This document shows positions 37,694-50,839 of a stretch of DNA of 64,000 nucleotides, piece after piece (within the stretch, counting starts at the first letter, position 1; every line of letters begins with the position of its first letter). The notes under the pieces were generated by a model. It was given only the letters and a program-made list of their open reading frames with translations. It searched no databases and had not been told where the DNA came from. The DNA is from Artocarpus heterophyllus (Eukaryota > Streptophyta > Magnoliopsida > Rosales > Moraceae). The translations under genes and the position numbers were made by a program. The stretch covers positions 27,062,742 to 27,126,741 of the forward strand of contig CM046343.1 in assembly GCA_025403435.1 (NCBI GenBank). The letters run 5' to 3'.

Positions 37694-38500
37694 TGTTGCG
37701 GTTTACGTTTGTGTTGGCATATTTGGCAACATTATTCAAGAAATTCAAATTCGATTGAAAAAGAATCTACACAGTATCTTGAAGATCTAATTGTAAAACT
37801 GTTCAAATCAGAGATAAAGTAGTCCAGCTACAATTCAAATAAGAGATAAGGATAAAGGTTTGAAAAGAAGATCCTAGTTCAAATTGGATTCAACATTAAA
37901 ATTTGAAGAGGATTTTTTTTTTCTTTTAAAAGGAGGAGATTACGATTTACTTTAAGGATCACTTATAGAGATTTTTTAGAAGATTTAAATAAAAAATCGT
38001 AGCAGAAATCGTTTAGATACACTTGCAAACATCGGATCAAAATTTTATCAGATAAGGTTATTTCGAAATCGAGACTTTAGATAACAACTTCGAATTTCAA
38101 ATGACCAATCCGAGATCAATTTGAGATTCTGAAATGAGCTCCATATAAACCTCAGTTTCTAAAGTATTTAACACGTCTAGAGAGCTTGGTCTTCATGAAG
38201 GTTTTTCAAGCAAAGTTTTAGCATTCTTCGGGAGAAGAAGTTGAAGTTTTGGGAGACACTCTGCATATAGAAGAGATCCTACACATACAGAGTTAGAAAA
38301 CGAGTGGTGCTTGCTAAATAAATCCATCTAAGAGTTGCATCTTAAAGACAACAATCGAAAAGAGGGAGTTTTGATATTATATAAGTCCAATTAATAATTG
38401 CAACATTTTTAGTCTTAGTGGATTGTTTAATAGCTGAACGTGATCGTGAAGACGTAAGTTTAACGACCGAACTTCGATAACAATTTTACGCATTATTTAT
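37694..38500 (+). repeat. Right LTR of the Copia element
   Basis: Starts TGTTGCGG directly after the polypurine tract 'aaaggaggagat'. It matches the left LTR through about 38383 and continues with a U3/R/U5-like tail to about 38500. The exact 3' end (…CA) could not be fixed, and no target-site duplication was found. Confidence 0.75.
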
Positions 38501-38540
38501 TTACTTTTTATCTTTGTTAAATTTAATTAACCTAAGGGGG

Positions 38541-38708
38541 TGTTTGGCAGTGGTGGGAACTGAGTGATTCCTACCACAATCTCAGTTATAAACAGTGTAA
38601 AGCTCTTACATGCTACAGTAACAATAAAAAAATATGCTACAATATAAAACTCTCACATACTATAATAAAAATAATTTCTACCATTGATTTTTACCACCTT
38701 TTCAAACA
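38541..38708 (+). mobile_element. Short MITE-like element, well-preserved copy
   Basis: Nearly the same as the copy at 22816-22983: it starts 'tgtttggcagtggtgggaac' and ends 'accaccttttcaaaca', with cores 'acagtgtaaagctcttacat' and 'tataaaactctcacatac'. It is more decayed on the right half. Confidence 0.7.
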
Positions 38709-39167
38709 ACCTATAAATTTATTAAATTTGATAAGCATTGAAAACCGGATCTTTCATATGTGATGGTCCAAGATTGTATGGACTGAGTTCATTGAAAGTT
38801 GTGCTGGATTTCAGGGCCTAAAGTTAAACATAAAGAAGCATGTTCTATTAAAAACACATAAATAAATCAATAAAGGACTAGATCTTTGAAAGCTGGGCAC
38901 ACCGGCACAGACAAGCTCTGACAAGTATCATCTAATGAGAATGTTACACACGCACCCAAAAATATTGGAGAGAAAGAAACAAAACAAGAAAAGCTGACAA
39001 AATTGAGTTTCCTATGTGCTCAGATTAGTTATTATTCAGAAAAGAAAGAATATATGTGAAAATAACAAATTGATGATGCTTAAAATCAAACAGGGTCTTT
39101 GGGAGAGGATTTTAAACTTCAGAATTTAAACGGTATATTGAAATATACAAGAATTTTATATTATAAC
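38709..39167. other. Intergenic DNA
   Basis: No gene or element was recognised in this AT-rich stretch. Confidence 0.45.
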
Positions 39168-42100
39168 CGTGACATCTCAACGTATGATAGATGATGTGAT
39201 AAGTTAATTAAATAAAAATTTTAATTAAAATATAAGTTTAAGAATCTAATTAATTAAGAAAATGTAATAATTTTAAAACATTTATAATGATTAAACAGAT
39301 AAAATAAAACAAAGCAAAATGAAATAAATTAATAAGAGAAAGGAAAATATGCATTGGGTCCCACTGATCTACAATTTATACACACATATAGTATCGATAA
39401 TATTTAAATTACAACCACAGTCTAAAATAGATAATGAAATTAAAATGATACATGCCTTGATTAATCAAAATAAGATACCTACTCGGGTCCTCTACAGCTC
39501 GCGAGTCCGGTCATTGGACTCTTCGTCGATCCTAAGCTGGATTCCACTTAGAGGGGAAAAATGTTTGAAAACAAATAAAAAGTGACATAAAGGCTCAGTA
39601 GGAATATGTTTTAAAAACAGATAAATAATTTAAATTCAAATTTTACTTTTCAAGGAAATCAATAGAAAACATAGTTAAATAAATAAATTCATTTAAATAA
39701 GTCTTATTAAAAACAGTTCGTCTAGAAAGTACTTTTTTATCTTTCTTGGGCAAACCATAGTTATCACCACTGAAGTGGCCTAGTTGGGTTTCGAGACCTG
39801 CCTCCAAGGTCGCACTCTACACGACCCGATCTCTGATATAACATCATGCCCGTCTATATATTTCTATAGTTATTAAAATCTTGTTTTTTCCAAGTATTTT
39901 CATTTACATTCATTATGTGGTTCATTATGAAAATCACCTTAGTCTACTATGTCACAACCCGCTTCTTTTTCCAGGCTGTGAAAGACTCTTTTTATATAAA
40001 TATATATACTTACGTATAGGTGTAAAACTCAGGAATTTTTTTTTTTTTAAGGACAAGTCCTTCATGTGAAGTTTAGTAACTCATCAGGTGTAAACAGATA
40101 CATATATTTACATAACACACTTTCTTTTCCAATACTGTTGCTAAATATTCTCAAAAGAGGTTTTGATATACCTAAATATGTTCAGTTCTTACATAGCACG
40201 TTCAAAGAAAACAAGTTTAAAATATACAGTAACAGAAACGTAACTGTGGCGGCATCCATACCCCTTTCTGCTCATTACTCATCACCTTCCGCCAGCTCAT
40301 CAGTGACTTGGTTCTGACCTTCTAGTAGGAATACCTACAGCATGAAATACTTAATGAGCTTACGCCCAGTAAGTCCCATATAACCCACATGCTCATTCAA
40401 TAAAATGCATGAACCATTTATGCTTTCTTATAAACCTTTTTTATCATTTTTATTTTTTATCTTTAACTAGGGCCCAAGTGTTGGTACCATTGCGCACTTA
40501 GGTCTACATAACACCGTGATCATACTATATCCTTGAACTCCTCTTGAATCAGGAGTCGGTACGACACCTTTCTTAATTTCTGGTGACATAATTACCAGCC
40601 CAATTATTATGGTTAACATACCATGCATGAAGTAACAAATGCATGTTATACACCATACATAAATATTCTTGTACAAAATAGTATATACTAGTACATATTT
40701 TTATACTTACAGGTGTACGTTAACATACACACCAGTATACCATATAATATACACACATGTATATGTATATGCACAAGTATACACCAACATACTTAAAGAT
40801 ACTCATATCATAGCATACACATAGGTATACACCTTGTTATACACACAGGTATACATATACATATGTCACACTCTATACTTACGATTCCATGCTGTAGGTG
40901 GGATGAGTACTTACTTGATTCGAATGTCGGGTAATTCAACCTTGATTTTGCTCCGTCCTAAACTTCTAGGATCCTGTTGGCCAATTTCAAAGCCATTAGC
41001 CAATATTCACTATGTTTCAACACACAGTGATCGTTAATTAGTGGACTGAGTTGCATAACTATATACAACTCTGAAAACCACTGGTTTTTCTTATTTCTAT
41101 CTAACTCTACCCTACCGTTTCTAACGAAGGGCGGAAATCTTTCTAATCAATACTTTTTCCCGTTTTGAAACATTTGACACGGTTCGGGTTATACAGGCAA
41201 AAATGACGATTTTGCCCTCCGTGAGCCTACTAACCTATCCGAGCTCGATTTCGTTATTTTAACGAAAATAGTCACGTATTAATTTTAAAATAATACCCTA
41301 ATGGCTCGGATCTCCTTATTTCATATCTACGCCCTATTTTCGTAAAACTTTACAGTTTAGCCCCTAACTAAAATTTTTTGACAATTTTGCCCCCGGGCCT
41401 AAAATTTATCTCTTTAAACCAAAATTTCCCATTTTTCATAAGAATCATTTTTACTCAAAGTACCATATCTTAAATCATTTTGAAAAATGACATTTTTCTA
41501 TTTTAACATTTTTTCCACTTTTAAGAAATTCTTGAAAAATTAAAATCTCACAATCGGTTGAGATTTTTGACAAACCGTCTGCGTTACCTAACAGTTTCAT
41601 CGAGATCTACAACTTTCATGTTTTAACTTTTCCCAAATTCTCACTGTTTAGGGATTTTTTGGGCATTTTTAAAATCTGCCGAGGGAAAGCTTTTTCTTTC
41701 AATTTAGTCCTTAGGGTATTTTTGTAAAAATCCATTTTAAAACTACCATCCAGCCACTGCATAGAAAGATTCACCCCTTGTCCAAACCTTTTCTATACCA
41801 AAACACCATTTTTGCAAAACTTAACCTTAAAATTACAAAACTAACTTTTTTTGCATAAACTAACATTTTGCATCAACAACCCATAATTTTGACTATACCA
41901 TCATACTATAAGTCACATACTCATGGAATATAATCAAAACTTTGCCTAAAAATATCACATGCTTTAGAAATAATAAAGATCAAAACAAAAATTACATATT
42001 TAAGGGTTTAAAACTTACCCAAATAGGAATTTTGTGCTTCAAGCCTTCCAAGGACTCCTTTGAAGCTCTTTCCTAAGCATTTTTTCATGTAAAAATCTCC

Positions 42101-44379
42101 TTAAATCAAATCCCTCCTTAACCCATAAAAAAAAACCTTAAGAAAACTAAAAAAAAAGTTTAGGTTTTACCTCAATTTTGAAGAAATCCTTTAACCTATG
42201 CTTCTTGAATTTGGTTGGGGTCAATTTGTGCAAGATTTTGAGTTTGGAAATTTTTTGTTGAATGGCTCTTCAAGGCTGCCGGATGTTGAGGGAAGGAAAG
42301 AAGAGTAAATTTGGCTTAATTCAAAATTAATACAAGCTTATCACAACTTATGATCACTCATCAACAATTAATGGGCTTGCTAGATGGCAAATTGTGATTG
42401 GGCCACTTTTTGTGATATGGTGGCCCAATAGAAATTTGTTGGGTGTCCACTTAGCGGCCCAAAAATTTTACACTGTATAATTTTTTCACCACTCAGTATT
42501 TTTCCTACACTGTCGTGGTCAAATCAGTGCAACTTGTAACCTTAGACTGTGTAAACTATTTTAGTGGCCTTTAGTCTACTTTTGAAGGCCAAACGTAACA
42601 TTTTTATATCTACGTTTTCACTTAACAGTATACTTTTACTGTGTCGGCCTCCTTTTTACACTAGGTTGGGTTTCGGTGGACTCTATGTCTTACTCGTATT
42701 CTAAGTACTCATTCGTTTGTATCATAATTTTACAATTAATTGTGATATAAAATTCACTTTATAGATATTATTTACAAATTTTTGAGTAATTTAACTCATA
42801 AAATCTGTATTAAAAAATATCCATCATGACATCAAATTCACAGTGTAATACTTAATTAATACTGCTTATTTACATATTATCACAATTTTACAAAAGTTAC
42901 AATTTTAAGGGTAAATTCATTAATTAAACCCACTTAAATATTAGGTTTTATTAATAAATTTTTTTTTCCAGTCATTACATACTGTTTATATAAAAATAAC
43001 CAATAAAAATCATTTTCAATCAATCATTAAAAACATTTTTGGTAAAAATTCTTTTGAGGCCAAAATCATTTGAAAACTTAGCAACCAAGGAAAGGGGTAG
43101 AAGTTCTACCCCAATATCCGATGTCACGACTCAGCACCGTAGTCCCGTTCCGTTATACATTAGCTCTACGGAACCATGAACAACCTTAAATATATAAACT
43201 AAGTCTATCAGCATCTAACTCAAGATATCCTATGTTGTTAAGCTATCTTATGGTATCCTAGTGTGCCACTTGTGTTTATAAAATCATATTGCAAGTTTAA
43301 AATCTCATTTGGAGTCCAAAATAGTGGAAACAGATGAAAAATGACAAATTTTCATGAGGCCCGATCGGCCTATCGGGTCCCCTGGTCCGACCTACTGAAC
43401 TGTACAGTTCGGTCTACCGACCATCTGGGTTTGGTCGACCGAACTTTTTCAGGTTCGGCCTGCCGAAGGTATGAGTCCGGTCTGCCGAATTCATTAATCT
43501 GGCCTGCCAAACATGAAGTTCGGTCTGCCAAACTGAAAAAATTCTAGAATTTTTCAAAACCCGAGCCTCAGTCTCTCGAGCTCAAATCTTCAATTTCAAC
43601 ATGTTTTTCTCAGTTTCGGGGCATGAAAAATACTCATAAATGATAAAAAAAACATAATAAAACACCTTTAAATCAGTTAAAACAAGATTTGCATACAAAA
43701 ATTCAAGAAAATCCAAAAATGAGAAAAAATAGAGGAAAAATAGAAAATCTTGATTTAATCCGTTTTTCATCAAACTAAGCTTAGTTTCTAGATGTTTTAA
43801 GCTTCTCTAACTTAGATTTAAGGTTTTCTAAGCTTAAACGAGCTTAGATTTTAAAATGCTAAGAAAATTGAAAAATTGAAAAAAGTTTAAAATTTTGAAA
43901 ACTAACCTTGATTTAGTCTTGATTCAAAGTTGTAGTTGCTCAAACGTGTTCCCGAGCTTCCAATCCACTGAAATCTGAAGCTTAGGCTTGATTTTTGAAT
44001 CAAAAGTTGAGTGAGAAAGAGAGATAGAGAGAGACACAGAGAGAGAGCGTGAAAGGAAAAGGGAGAGAATGAGAGAGAGAGAACGAGAATGAGGGAGAGT
44101 GGAAGAGAGAGGGAAAATAAATAGAGAGAAAAATGGGTGGTTCTACTGTGTAGAAACCGTGTGCCACCCACAGTTTTACAAAAGAGATACATTTAGCATT
44201 TGATAAATTGTTTTGTTTTAAAATTCAAAATACAATTAAAAATAATTTAAAAATGATTTAAAATTAAATTGATTAGAAAATCATTACCAAATTATTAGAT
44301 TAAAATTAAATCACAATTTGACACAATAATACACCATTTTACACACTAATAATACTTAATTAAATTTCGAGACGTTGCA
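39168..44379 (-). mobile_element. Large Gypsy-like LTR block, about 5.2 kb
   Basis: The ends are similar and inverted: 'tgacatctcaacg' at 39170 and 'cgagacgttgca' at 44368-44379. The word 'ataac' occurs at 39163-39167 and 44380-44384, a possible 5 bp TSD (two extra bases on the left). Inside, the phrase 'gagcttacgcccagtaagtc' at about 40357 matches, in reverse, 'gacttactgagcaatagctc' at about 50220, marking relatedness to the 48.9-50.6 kb element. The orientation is minus. No pol domains were found. At about 43120 'gatgtcacgactcagcaccg' follows 'gaagttctaccccaatatcc' and may be an internal boundary, so two overlapping elements or a long solo LTR are both possible. Confidence 0.5.
43340..43545. 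repeat. Cluster of 'ttcggYctRccgaa' palindromic words
   Basis: Seven or eight imperfect palindromes follow one another every about 20-35 bp: 'cgatcggcctatcggg', 'gttcggtctaccgacc', 'ggtcgaccgaac', 'ggttcggcctgccgaa', 'gtccggtctgccgaattc', 'ctggcctgccaaa', and 'agttcggtctgccaaact'. The same words appear at 26325-26395. The array lies inside the Gypsy-like block. Confidence 0.8.
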
Positions 44380-46890
44380 ATAACATATTTAACCACTCTC
44401 ATAAATCTCATATAAATATATATATGGTATATCAATGACAGCCATTTAGAAATTAGACTTCTGCATCGTAATTTGTTAATCTTCAATGATCCTATAATCA
44501 TCTTAAAATTATAATAGCAAGTACATCTAATGAAATCTTATTGAAAATATAAACAGTTCACAAATGTTGGTTGTCATAACCTTACTTGATGATCCTACTC
44601 TTTCTATGTACATATGATATTGTGGGTACCTTTCAAATTTAACCTCTGTTGTGCAAAACAGTTTGTTTTAACTAATAAACACTGTAAACCTTTTAGCAAT
44701 TATTAGTCAAAAATAAAAAGATATTATAATATAAAACTCTTACATATTATAATTTTTAAATTTACATTTTCAGTGATAATCACTTTTTTAAACACTTATA
44801 AACCATAACTAAAAAAGTGTTTAAAAAGTAAGTTAAAATTAAAAATATTATAATACATAAAAATTTTAATAATATATTTTTATTTTATATTATAATATAT
44901 AAAAATTTTACATTATTTCAGTTTAAAACTATCGAGGAAAACTGAGATCGCCAAACTGTATATGAGGAACTGTGGTTGAAACAAAAAACTCAACAATTAT
45001 GTCGGCGAGGAAGAAAGAGTCAGCTGAAATAAATGCTCTTCGGCTGTACGTGAAGTTTGAAGTTGTGTGTTGATGCATAACGTTTATTTATTAATTTATA
45101 TTTGCCGAAGGATGAAGACTCTACCTTTTTAATTCGTTTCTCAACTTGTCAACTTGGCAACTTGTCTCTGCTCTCATTCATGTTCTATGGACAGTATACT
45201 TGCTGGCTTTTCCACTTGGCGTACTATTTTGGTTGTTATTATATGATGTTTCTAGAATTGTTCTTGATTGAGAAACTTCATAATATTACGTTGCTTTTGT
45301 TAGCTTTCTAATGTACATAAAAATCACATCAAAATAATAAAAAAAGAAGAAGCAAAACTGACAGAAATTAACTTAAATAAGACGACATCGCTATTTAAAA
45401 AGAAATTTAAAGAGTATGCAAAACTATTTGAGATTGGCTTACAATGAATTTATATTTTCATGCCTGTAAGGTAGCATTCTTTTTCTTTTCCCTTCCATGT
45501 GCTAGTGTTTTAACATGTCAAATCAGACCTTGACACTAGAGTAGTAGAGTTTGCCTTTAATCACATGCATATGTAATCATGAGAAGTCGAAGATATATTT
45601 AAAACAAAAGACCATAAAGATGTTTACATGCATGTCTAAGGTTTGATTTAAATCATTGATTTGATTTGAGTTAGTGTGATTTGAATTAAAATTTAAGTTA
45701 GTGATTTAGATTGTTATCCGAATTGATATTTGGATATGCATTTAGGTTTTAATCTGAGTATGAAAAAAATTAGAATTTATGTTTAGAGAGGTAGTGAAAA
45801 TAGTTTTTGATTTATTAACAAATCTAATAAAATCTTAATGTTAATGATCTTAAAAAACATGCAATATGGATCTTAATTTATTCCTCTATTCGCTAGGAAT
45901 ATAATGAAAAAATAATAATCTCAATTTGATATCAAATAAAGAAGTTATAATTTTTTTCTCAAAATAGGAGAGAGAATTTTAGTTAAGTCTAGGGGATAAA
46001 ACTCTGAAAACTTATATTTTTTATACTTAAAGTATTCAGATTTTAGGGGAAAACAAATATGTATCTACAGAATTCTTAATACTCGAATTCAAATTTGAGT
46101 CCATTGAATCTAAATAATACTCGAAACAAGCATACCCCTACTCATGAGAACAGACTTGAACTACAAATATGTATGTTGAATTCAAATTTAAGTCCATTAA
46201 GTCTAAATAATACTCGAAACAATCATTCCCCCTAATCATGAGAACAGAATTGAACTGCGAATATGTATGTTGAATTCAGACCCCCTTTTCGGGCACCCAA
46301 ATTTAGGCCCAACTTTTGAGCGCTTCAGCGATTCCAAACTTTGAAGCCCAACCTAGTATGTGAGAAACGCATTAACAAACTTCAACATCGTTCTTGCGAG
46401 ATGTCATCATAAGAAAGAGCTACATTGGAGGCTTATCTAAAACTTAAAGAAGTAAATTACAGCGCATGTTTAAAGTATTACTCGAGAAAATTACACCTTA
46501 TGTCACTTTATTTTTATATATTTTTTATGCTACAAAAAATAAAACTTGAAAAAACTTATGCCATTCTCTTTGTTGTGTAAGATCCTTTACGGCCGAAGAA
46601 GCTCGACTTCAGATCTGTGACGAAGCTCTGGCCTAGCCAAGCTCGACCTTGAATCCGCAACGCCATATCCGGTGAGACGAAACCCACTTCTTCGCAGTGG
46701 GGTGATTGCAACCATAGATCTTACGCCGTCGAGATTCATGCAATATCATCTCTGTTTTATCTTCCTAAATGCTGCAACTATACTCAACTTCGTAGATTGC
46801 AAGGACGGCTTTAACTTCCCTCTTCTTTTTTGGGCGCAATATACAACCACACAAATAGAATGATCTAAGCCTAGTTAGTCACTGATAAAT
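44380..46890. other. Intergenic DNA with two MITE copies
   Basis: 44640-44810 and 44815-44940 are adjacent diverged copies of the short MITE family. A small ATG ORF at 45000-45074 (24 codons, MSARKKES…) and another at 45102-45311 are not recognised; a decayed gene exon is possible but unsupported. 46560-46820 is slightly GC-richer, with no identifiable protein. Confidence 0.45.
46085..46277 (+). repeat. Two-copy 93 bp tandem repeat
   Basis: The units begin 'gaattcaaattt(g/a)agtcc' at 46085 and 46178, with a third 'gaattc' at 46272. They differ by about ten substitutions. Confidence 0.85.
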
Positions 46891-48124
46891 ATCTATGAAG
46901 TTTGTGTTATGATTTTGCAGGCCATGTTCTTAAGCAAATGGGCGTCTTATTTCATATGATGGAGTTGGTTATGTTCTTTAAACATTGCTCTGGGTAGAGA
47001 TGTCAACTCCCGGCCCGGCCCTGCCCGACCAATATAAATTGTGCCCAGACATGATGCTTCGTGCCATGCATAAGCTAGACAATTTATTTTATAGTGTCGT
47101 GTTGGACCGTGCTTGTTTTTCATCTATAGCTCCAAGCCCAATCTATAGCCAATTTATATTTGTACCATACTCTTAACATGCTCGTATTTTAATTATCCTT
47201 TATAAGAAAATTATAGGTAAACAAGAAACATAAGTATTAGACACAATTAAAATTATAACTTATAATGAAGTAAAATATAGAAAATTCAAATAAGATAAGA
47301 TCTTGTTTATTATACTTTTCACAAGAAAATTGTTAAAAGTACATAATAAAATGCAATAATGTCGTGCCATTGTCGTACCGCTTATCGTGCATGTGTCATA
47401 CCCTTAATATGTTTTATGCCCAAAAGTCATGTTAAGCCTGACTCATTTAATAACCATGCTGGGCTAGGCCTATTTGATAGTCGTGTAATGTCGTGTCATG
47501 CCCAAAAGTCATCTATGAAGTTTGTGTTATGATTTTGCAGGCCATGTTCTTAAGCAAATGGGCGTCTTATTTCATATGATGGAGTTGGTTATGTTCTTTA
47601 AACATTGCTCTGGGTAGAGATGTCAACTCCCGGCCCGGCCCTGCCCGACCAATGTAAATTGTGCCTAGACATGATGCTTCGTGCCATGCATAAGCTAGAC
47701 AATTTATTTTATAGTGTCGTGTTGGACCGTGCTTGTTTTTCATCTATAGCTCCAAGCCCAATCTATAGCCAATTTATATTTGTACCATACTCTTAACATG
47801 CTCGTATTTTAATTATCCTTTATAAGAAAATTATAGGTAAACAAGAAACATAAGTATTAGACACAATTAAAATTATAACTTATAATGAAGTAAAATATAA
47901 AAAATTCAAATAAGATAAGATCTTGTTTATTATACTTTTCACAAGAAAATTGTTAAAAGTACATAATAAAAATGCAATAATGTCGTGCCATTGTCGTACC
48001 GCTTATCGTGCATGTGTCATACCCTTAATATGTTTTATGCCCAAAAGTCATGTTAAGCCTGACTCATTTAATAACCATGCTGGGCTAGGCCTATTTGATA
48101 GTCGTGTAATGTCGTGTCATGCCT
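46891..48124 (+). repeat. 620 bp tandem duplication
   Basis: 46891-47510 and 47511-48124 are almost identical, starting 'atctatgaagtttgtgttat'. Differences seen are a few substitutions (for example tataaa to tgtaaa near 47035/47655) and one extra A near 47970, so it is a recent event. Each unit contains 'cccggcccggccctgcccga' and a series of 'tcgtgtcatgcc' words typical of a dispersed plant repeat. Its possible outer inverted ends are 'tagagatgtcaac' at about 46996 and 'atgacattcccaagtcta' at about 48173. The duplication explains the two identical 63-codon ORFs, which I do not regard as genes. Confidence 0.95.
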
Positions 48125-48730
48125 AATTTTTAGTGTGTCATGCCTGTGTCAGCCTACAAAGCCCAGCCCATTATGACATTCCCAAGTCTAGGCTTGGTTT
48201 TTTTTTTTTTTTTAATTTGCCTGGTATGAAATCATGATTTTGGCTTAGGTATGCAAAAGAAGACTTTGAGTTTAAAATTTTCTTTTTTTTGCTGCTGTTA
48301 AAATCCTCCTTTTTAATTGTTTAGTTTGGGCATATAAAATGGTGATGCTTGTTTCTCAGTGTAATGCTTAAAAAATTTATTAATTTAAATCCAGAACTTA
48401 TTTGGATTTAATTAATGAATTTTTTTGATAAATCATATTTTTATAAATTATAATAAAGTTTAAATCATATGTGGACAATGTTAATATGTATTTTGTCTGT
48501 GAATTTTATGCAACTTGGGGTATTATTAATAAACGAACTTTTGTGAGTTAAATATTCAAAAATTTGTGAATAATATTCCCAAAACGAAATTTAAATCACA
48601 ATTCATTACAATATTGTAGTATAAATTAATAAATGATAAAAGTGTTAATTAAAGTAGAAAAGCATGCCATAATATAAAATAGTATAAAAATGGTTCATTA
48701 CAATCAGTTAAACTAGTGAGAGATTTTATA
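48125..48730. other. AT-rich intergenic DNA
   Basis: Contains the right end of the repeat described above, a poly-T tract at 48199-48213, and otherwise featureless AT-rich sequence. Confidence 0.45.
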
Positions 48731-48860
48731 TCCACAACACATTAGTTGATGAAACACAATACAGAAAGGCATACAAAGGTAAAAGGTACATAGTATCCAC
48801 AACACATCAGTTGATGAAGCACAACATAGAAAGGCACATAGAGGTAAAAGGTACACGGTG
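48731..48860 (+). repeat. Two-copy 65 bp tandem repeat
   Basis: The units start 'tccacaacacattagttgat' at 48731 and 'tccacaacacatcagttgat' at 48796. They also share 'agaaaggca' and 'aggtaaaaggtaca'. It lies at or near the left edge of the following LTR-like block. Confidence 0.85.
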
Positions 48861-48869
48861 CAGTGTAAG

Positions 48870-50618
48870 TACGCCTTTAAGCAAAAACACACATATATGG
48901 GATACTGTGTTAGGATTAGAAAAGTGGGTTAAAAAAGTAAGTTAGTATATTCTAGACTCTTTAAGTGTATATTTCTTTAGTTTTACAATTTCTATGAAAA
49001 TGGTTTTTTGAAAATTTAAAAGGACTAAATTGAAAAGATTTATTCAAACTTAGCAAATTTAAAAAAGGTAGAAAACTCCACTGTGCGGTGAGAAATTTCA
49101 GTAAAGTTAAAACATAAAAGTTGTAGATCTCATGAAACTATTAGCATATGTAGACGGCTTGTCAAAATTCCATATGATTTATGATATAAATTTTACAAAT
49201 TTTTATCACAAAAATTTTAATAAATGTTAAAAAGAAGAAAAATTGAATTAGGAAACTTTGGAGAATTTTAATCCTTGTGAAAAATCGAGGCCAACTGGAT
49301 AACTTGATCGTTTTTTGTTCCAGGGGTAAAATCATCAAAATTTTTATAATTTGACTTAAATCGTAAAGTTTTGTTAACATGAGTTTTTGCCACAAAAAGA
49401 AAATCGACATCTCAATTTCTTACCCCTCTATCAAAAAGTAACATATGTGAAGAATTAGCAAAAAGGGGCCCAAAAAGTTTAATAAGACCCATAGAGAGCA
49501 AAAAAATCATTTTTTGCAAAACGACCCGAATTGACCACAAAACGTCCGAAATAGAAAAAGCACCTTTAGTGAAAATTTTTCCATATTCCTTTAGTGCTCG
49601 GGTTTTTAAACCAAGTTTTGTAGTGCTCGAGTTTTTAAACCAAATAATAAGTTTTGTGAATCAAGGGGAATAAGTTTTGTAGTGCTCAGGTTTTTAAACC
49701 AAGTAATGACCCAATTCAGTTAACGTTTACATCTGGTTATTGACATGTAGTTCGATAATAGTAAGTTAACTAATAATGATAAATTGTCTAAGCAGGACAC
49801 TTAGACGGATAGCAAAGGAACAGGAAATCGGTTAATGCTATGTCATCCCAAGGCAGTTTAAATCCCACCTACAGTGTAGAGTATAGGGTTGAAAAAACAT
49901 GTTATTTAAATCATCTAGAGAGATGCATTTGTTATGCACTTATTTTAAGACAATAAAACATCATGTGTAGGATGACAACTTAAATTAATGGACTAGTAAA
50001 CTGATTCACCAACTAAGTAAAAGAGTGTCGTACTAGCTTTCGACTCAAGGGAAGTCACAAGTTATGTTACGGTTTTGGTGTTACGATAATCCATGTGCGA
50101 ATATGGTACGAACACTTAGGTTCTAATTAAGCTAAGAATATGGAAAGCATAATCAGTGTTTATAAACAAGCATAAACAGATCATGCATACAAGCATAATA
50201 TACTTGTGGGCTATATTTGGACTTACTGAGCAATAGCTCACATAGTTATTTCATGCTGTAAGAAATTTAGCCAAGAGGCTAGAATAGAATCACCGTTGAG
50301 CTGGCAACAATACATGATAAAATGTATAGGCAAGGGTGTGAATATCGCCACAAGAAAATTTTCACTATGTATGCATTAAATTTGAAACATGTAGTAAAAG
50401 AAATATTAAGTATGATGTGTGAATGTGATGTGATATAAGTTAAATATGAGGCTAAACTGTTTTAGAAAATGTAATAATTATATATGAGAAAAAAGAATAG
50501 TTTTATATATATTTATATGTGTGTAAAAAAATGTTTCTTAATTTTTATAGTTAAGTAAGTAAGTAAGTAAAGTATTTAAAGAACGACTCCAAAAGATTCG
50601 AGTTATTACACTCAATGG
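48870..50618 (+). mobile_element. Gypsy-like LTR fragment
   Basis: Non-coding, about 1.7 kb. It shares with the 39.2-44.4 kb block the motif 'gacttactgagcaatagctc' followed by 'atttcatgctgtaag' (about 50220-50272), here in plus orientation. Other LTR-like phrases are 'ggggcccaaaaag' and 'aaacgacccgaattga'. 49595-49705 holds three copies of 'agtgctc(g/a)(g/a)gtttttaaacca'. It ends near 'gagttattaca' (50600-50610). The boundaries are approximate. Confidence 0.45.
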
Positions 50619-50654
50619 GCCTTAAACTCTATAATAGCATGTCAGAAAATGTAC

Positions 50655-50775
50655 GACTTAGTTTGGCAAGTTAGTTAAAATTTTAAGTTCTAACTTACTA
50701 TAGTGTAAAGCTCTCATATGCTACAGCATAAAGCATATTAAGTTTTAACTTTATTTTTAAACACTCTAGTATTGT
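50655..50775 (+). mobile_element. Short MITE-like element copy
   Basis: Begins 'tagtttggcaagttagttaa' and contains the core 'tagtgtaaagctctcatatg'. A member of the dispersed family, variant with 'ctaacttac' flanks. Confidence 0.6.
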
Positions 50776-50839
50776 TTTGACTTTCAAAAAAGCCAGAGCT
50801 AGAAAGGAGAGAGAAAAAGAGAGATTTTTTTTCGCATTT

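Larger units (their letters stand above)
34384..38500 (+). mobile_element. Decayed Copia-type LTR retrotransposon with nested insertion
   Basis: Two matching LTR segments bound the element: 34384-about 35080 and 37694-about 38500. Both start TGTT and share 'catatttggcaacattattc' and long stretches after it. The right LTR is preceded by a polypurine tract ('aaaggaggagat'), so the element runs on the plus strand. Between them lies a Copia gag (UBN2-like) with stops at several places. Pol (protease, integrase, RT, RNase H) is absent. The left LTR seems truncated at its 3' end, and no primer binding site is visible. The gag is split by the foldback element at 35481-36518. The element is non-autonomous and old. 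Confidence 0.85.

Noticed and set aside
43902..44192. 96-codon Leu/Ser-rich ORF on the minus strand
   Set aside because: Produced by a GA-rich purine tract (44005-44130) inside the Gypsy-like block.
46985..47796. Two near-identical 63-codon ORFs suggestive of a duplicated small gene
   Set aside because: They are copies within the 620 bp tandem duplication of a dispersed repeat; no protein similarity.
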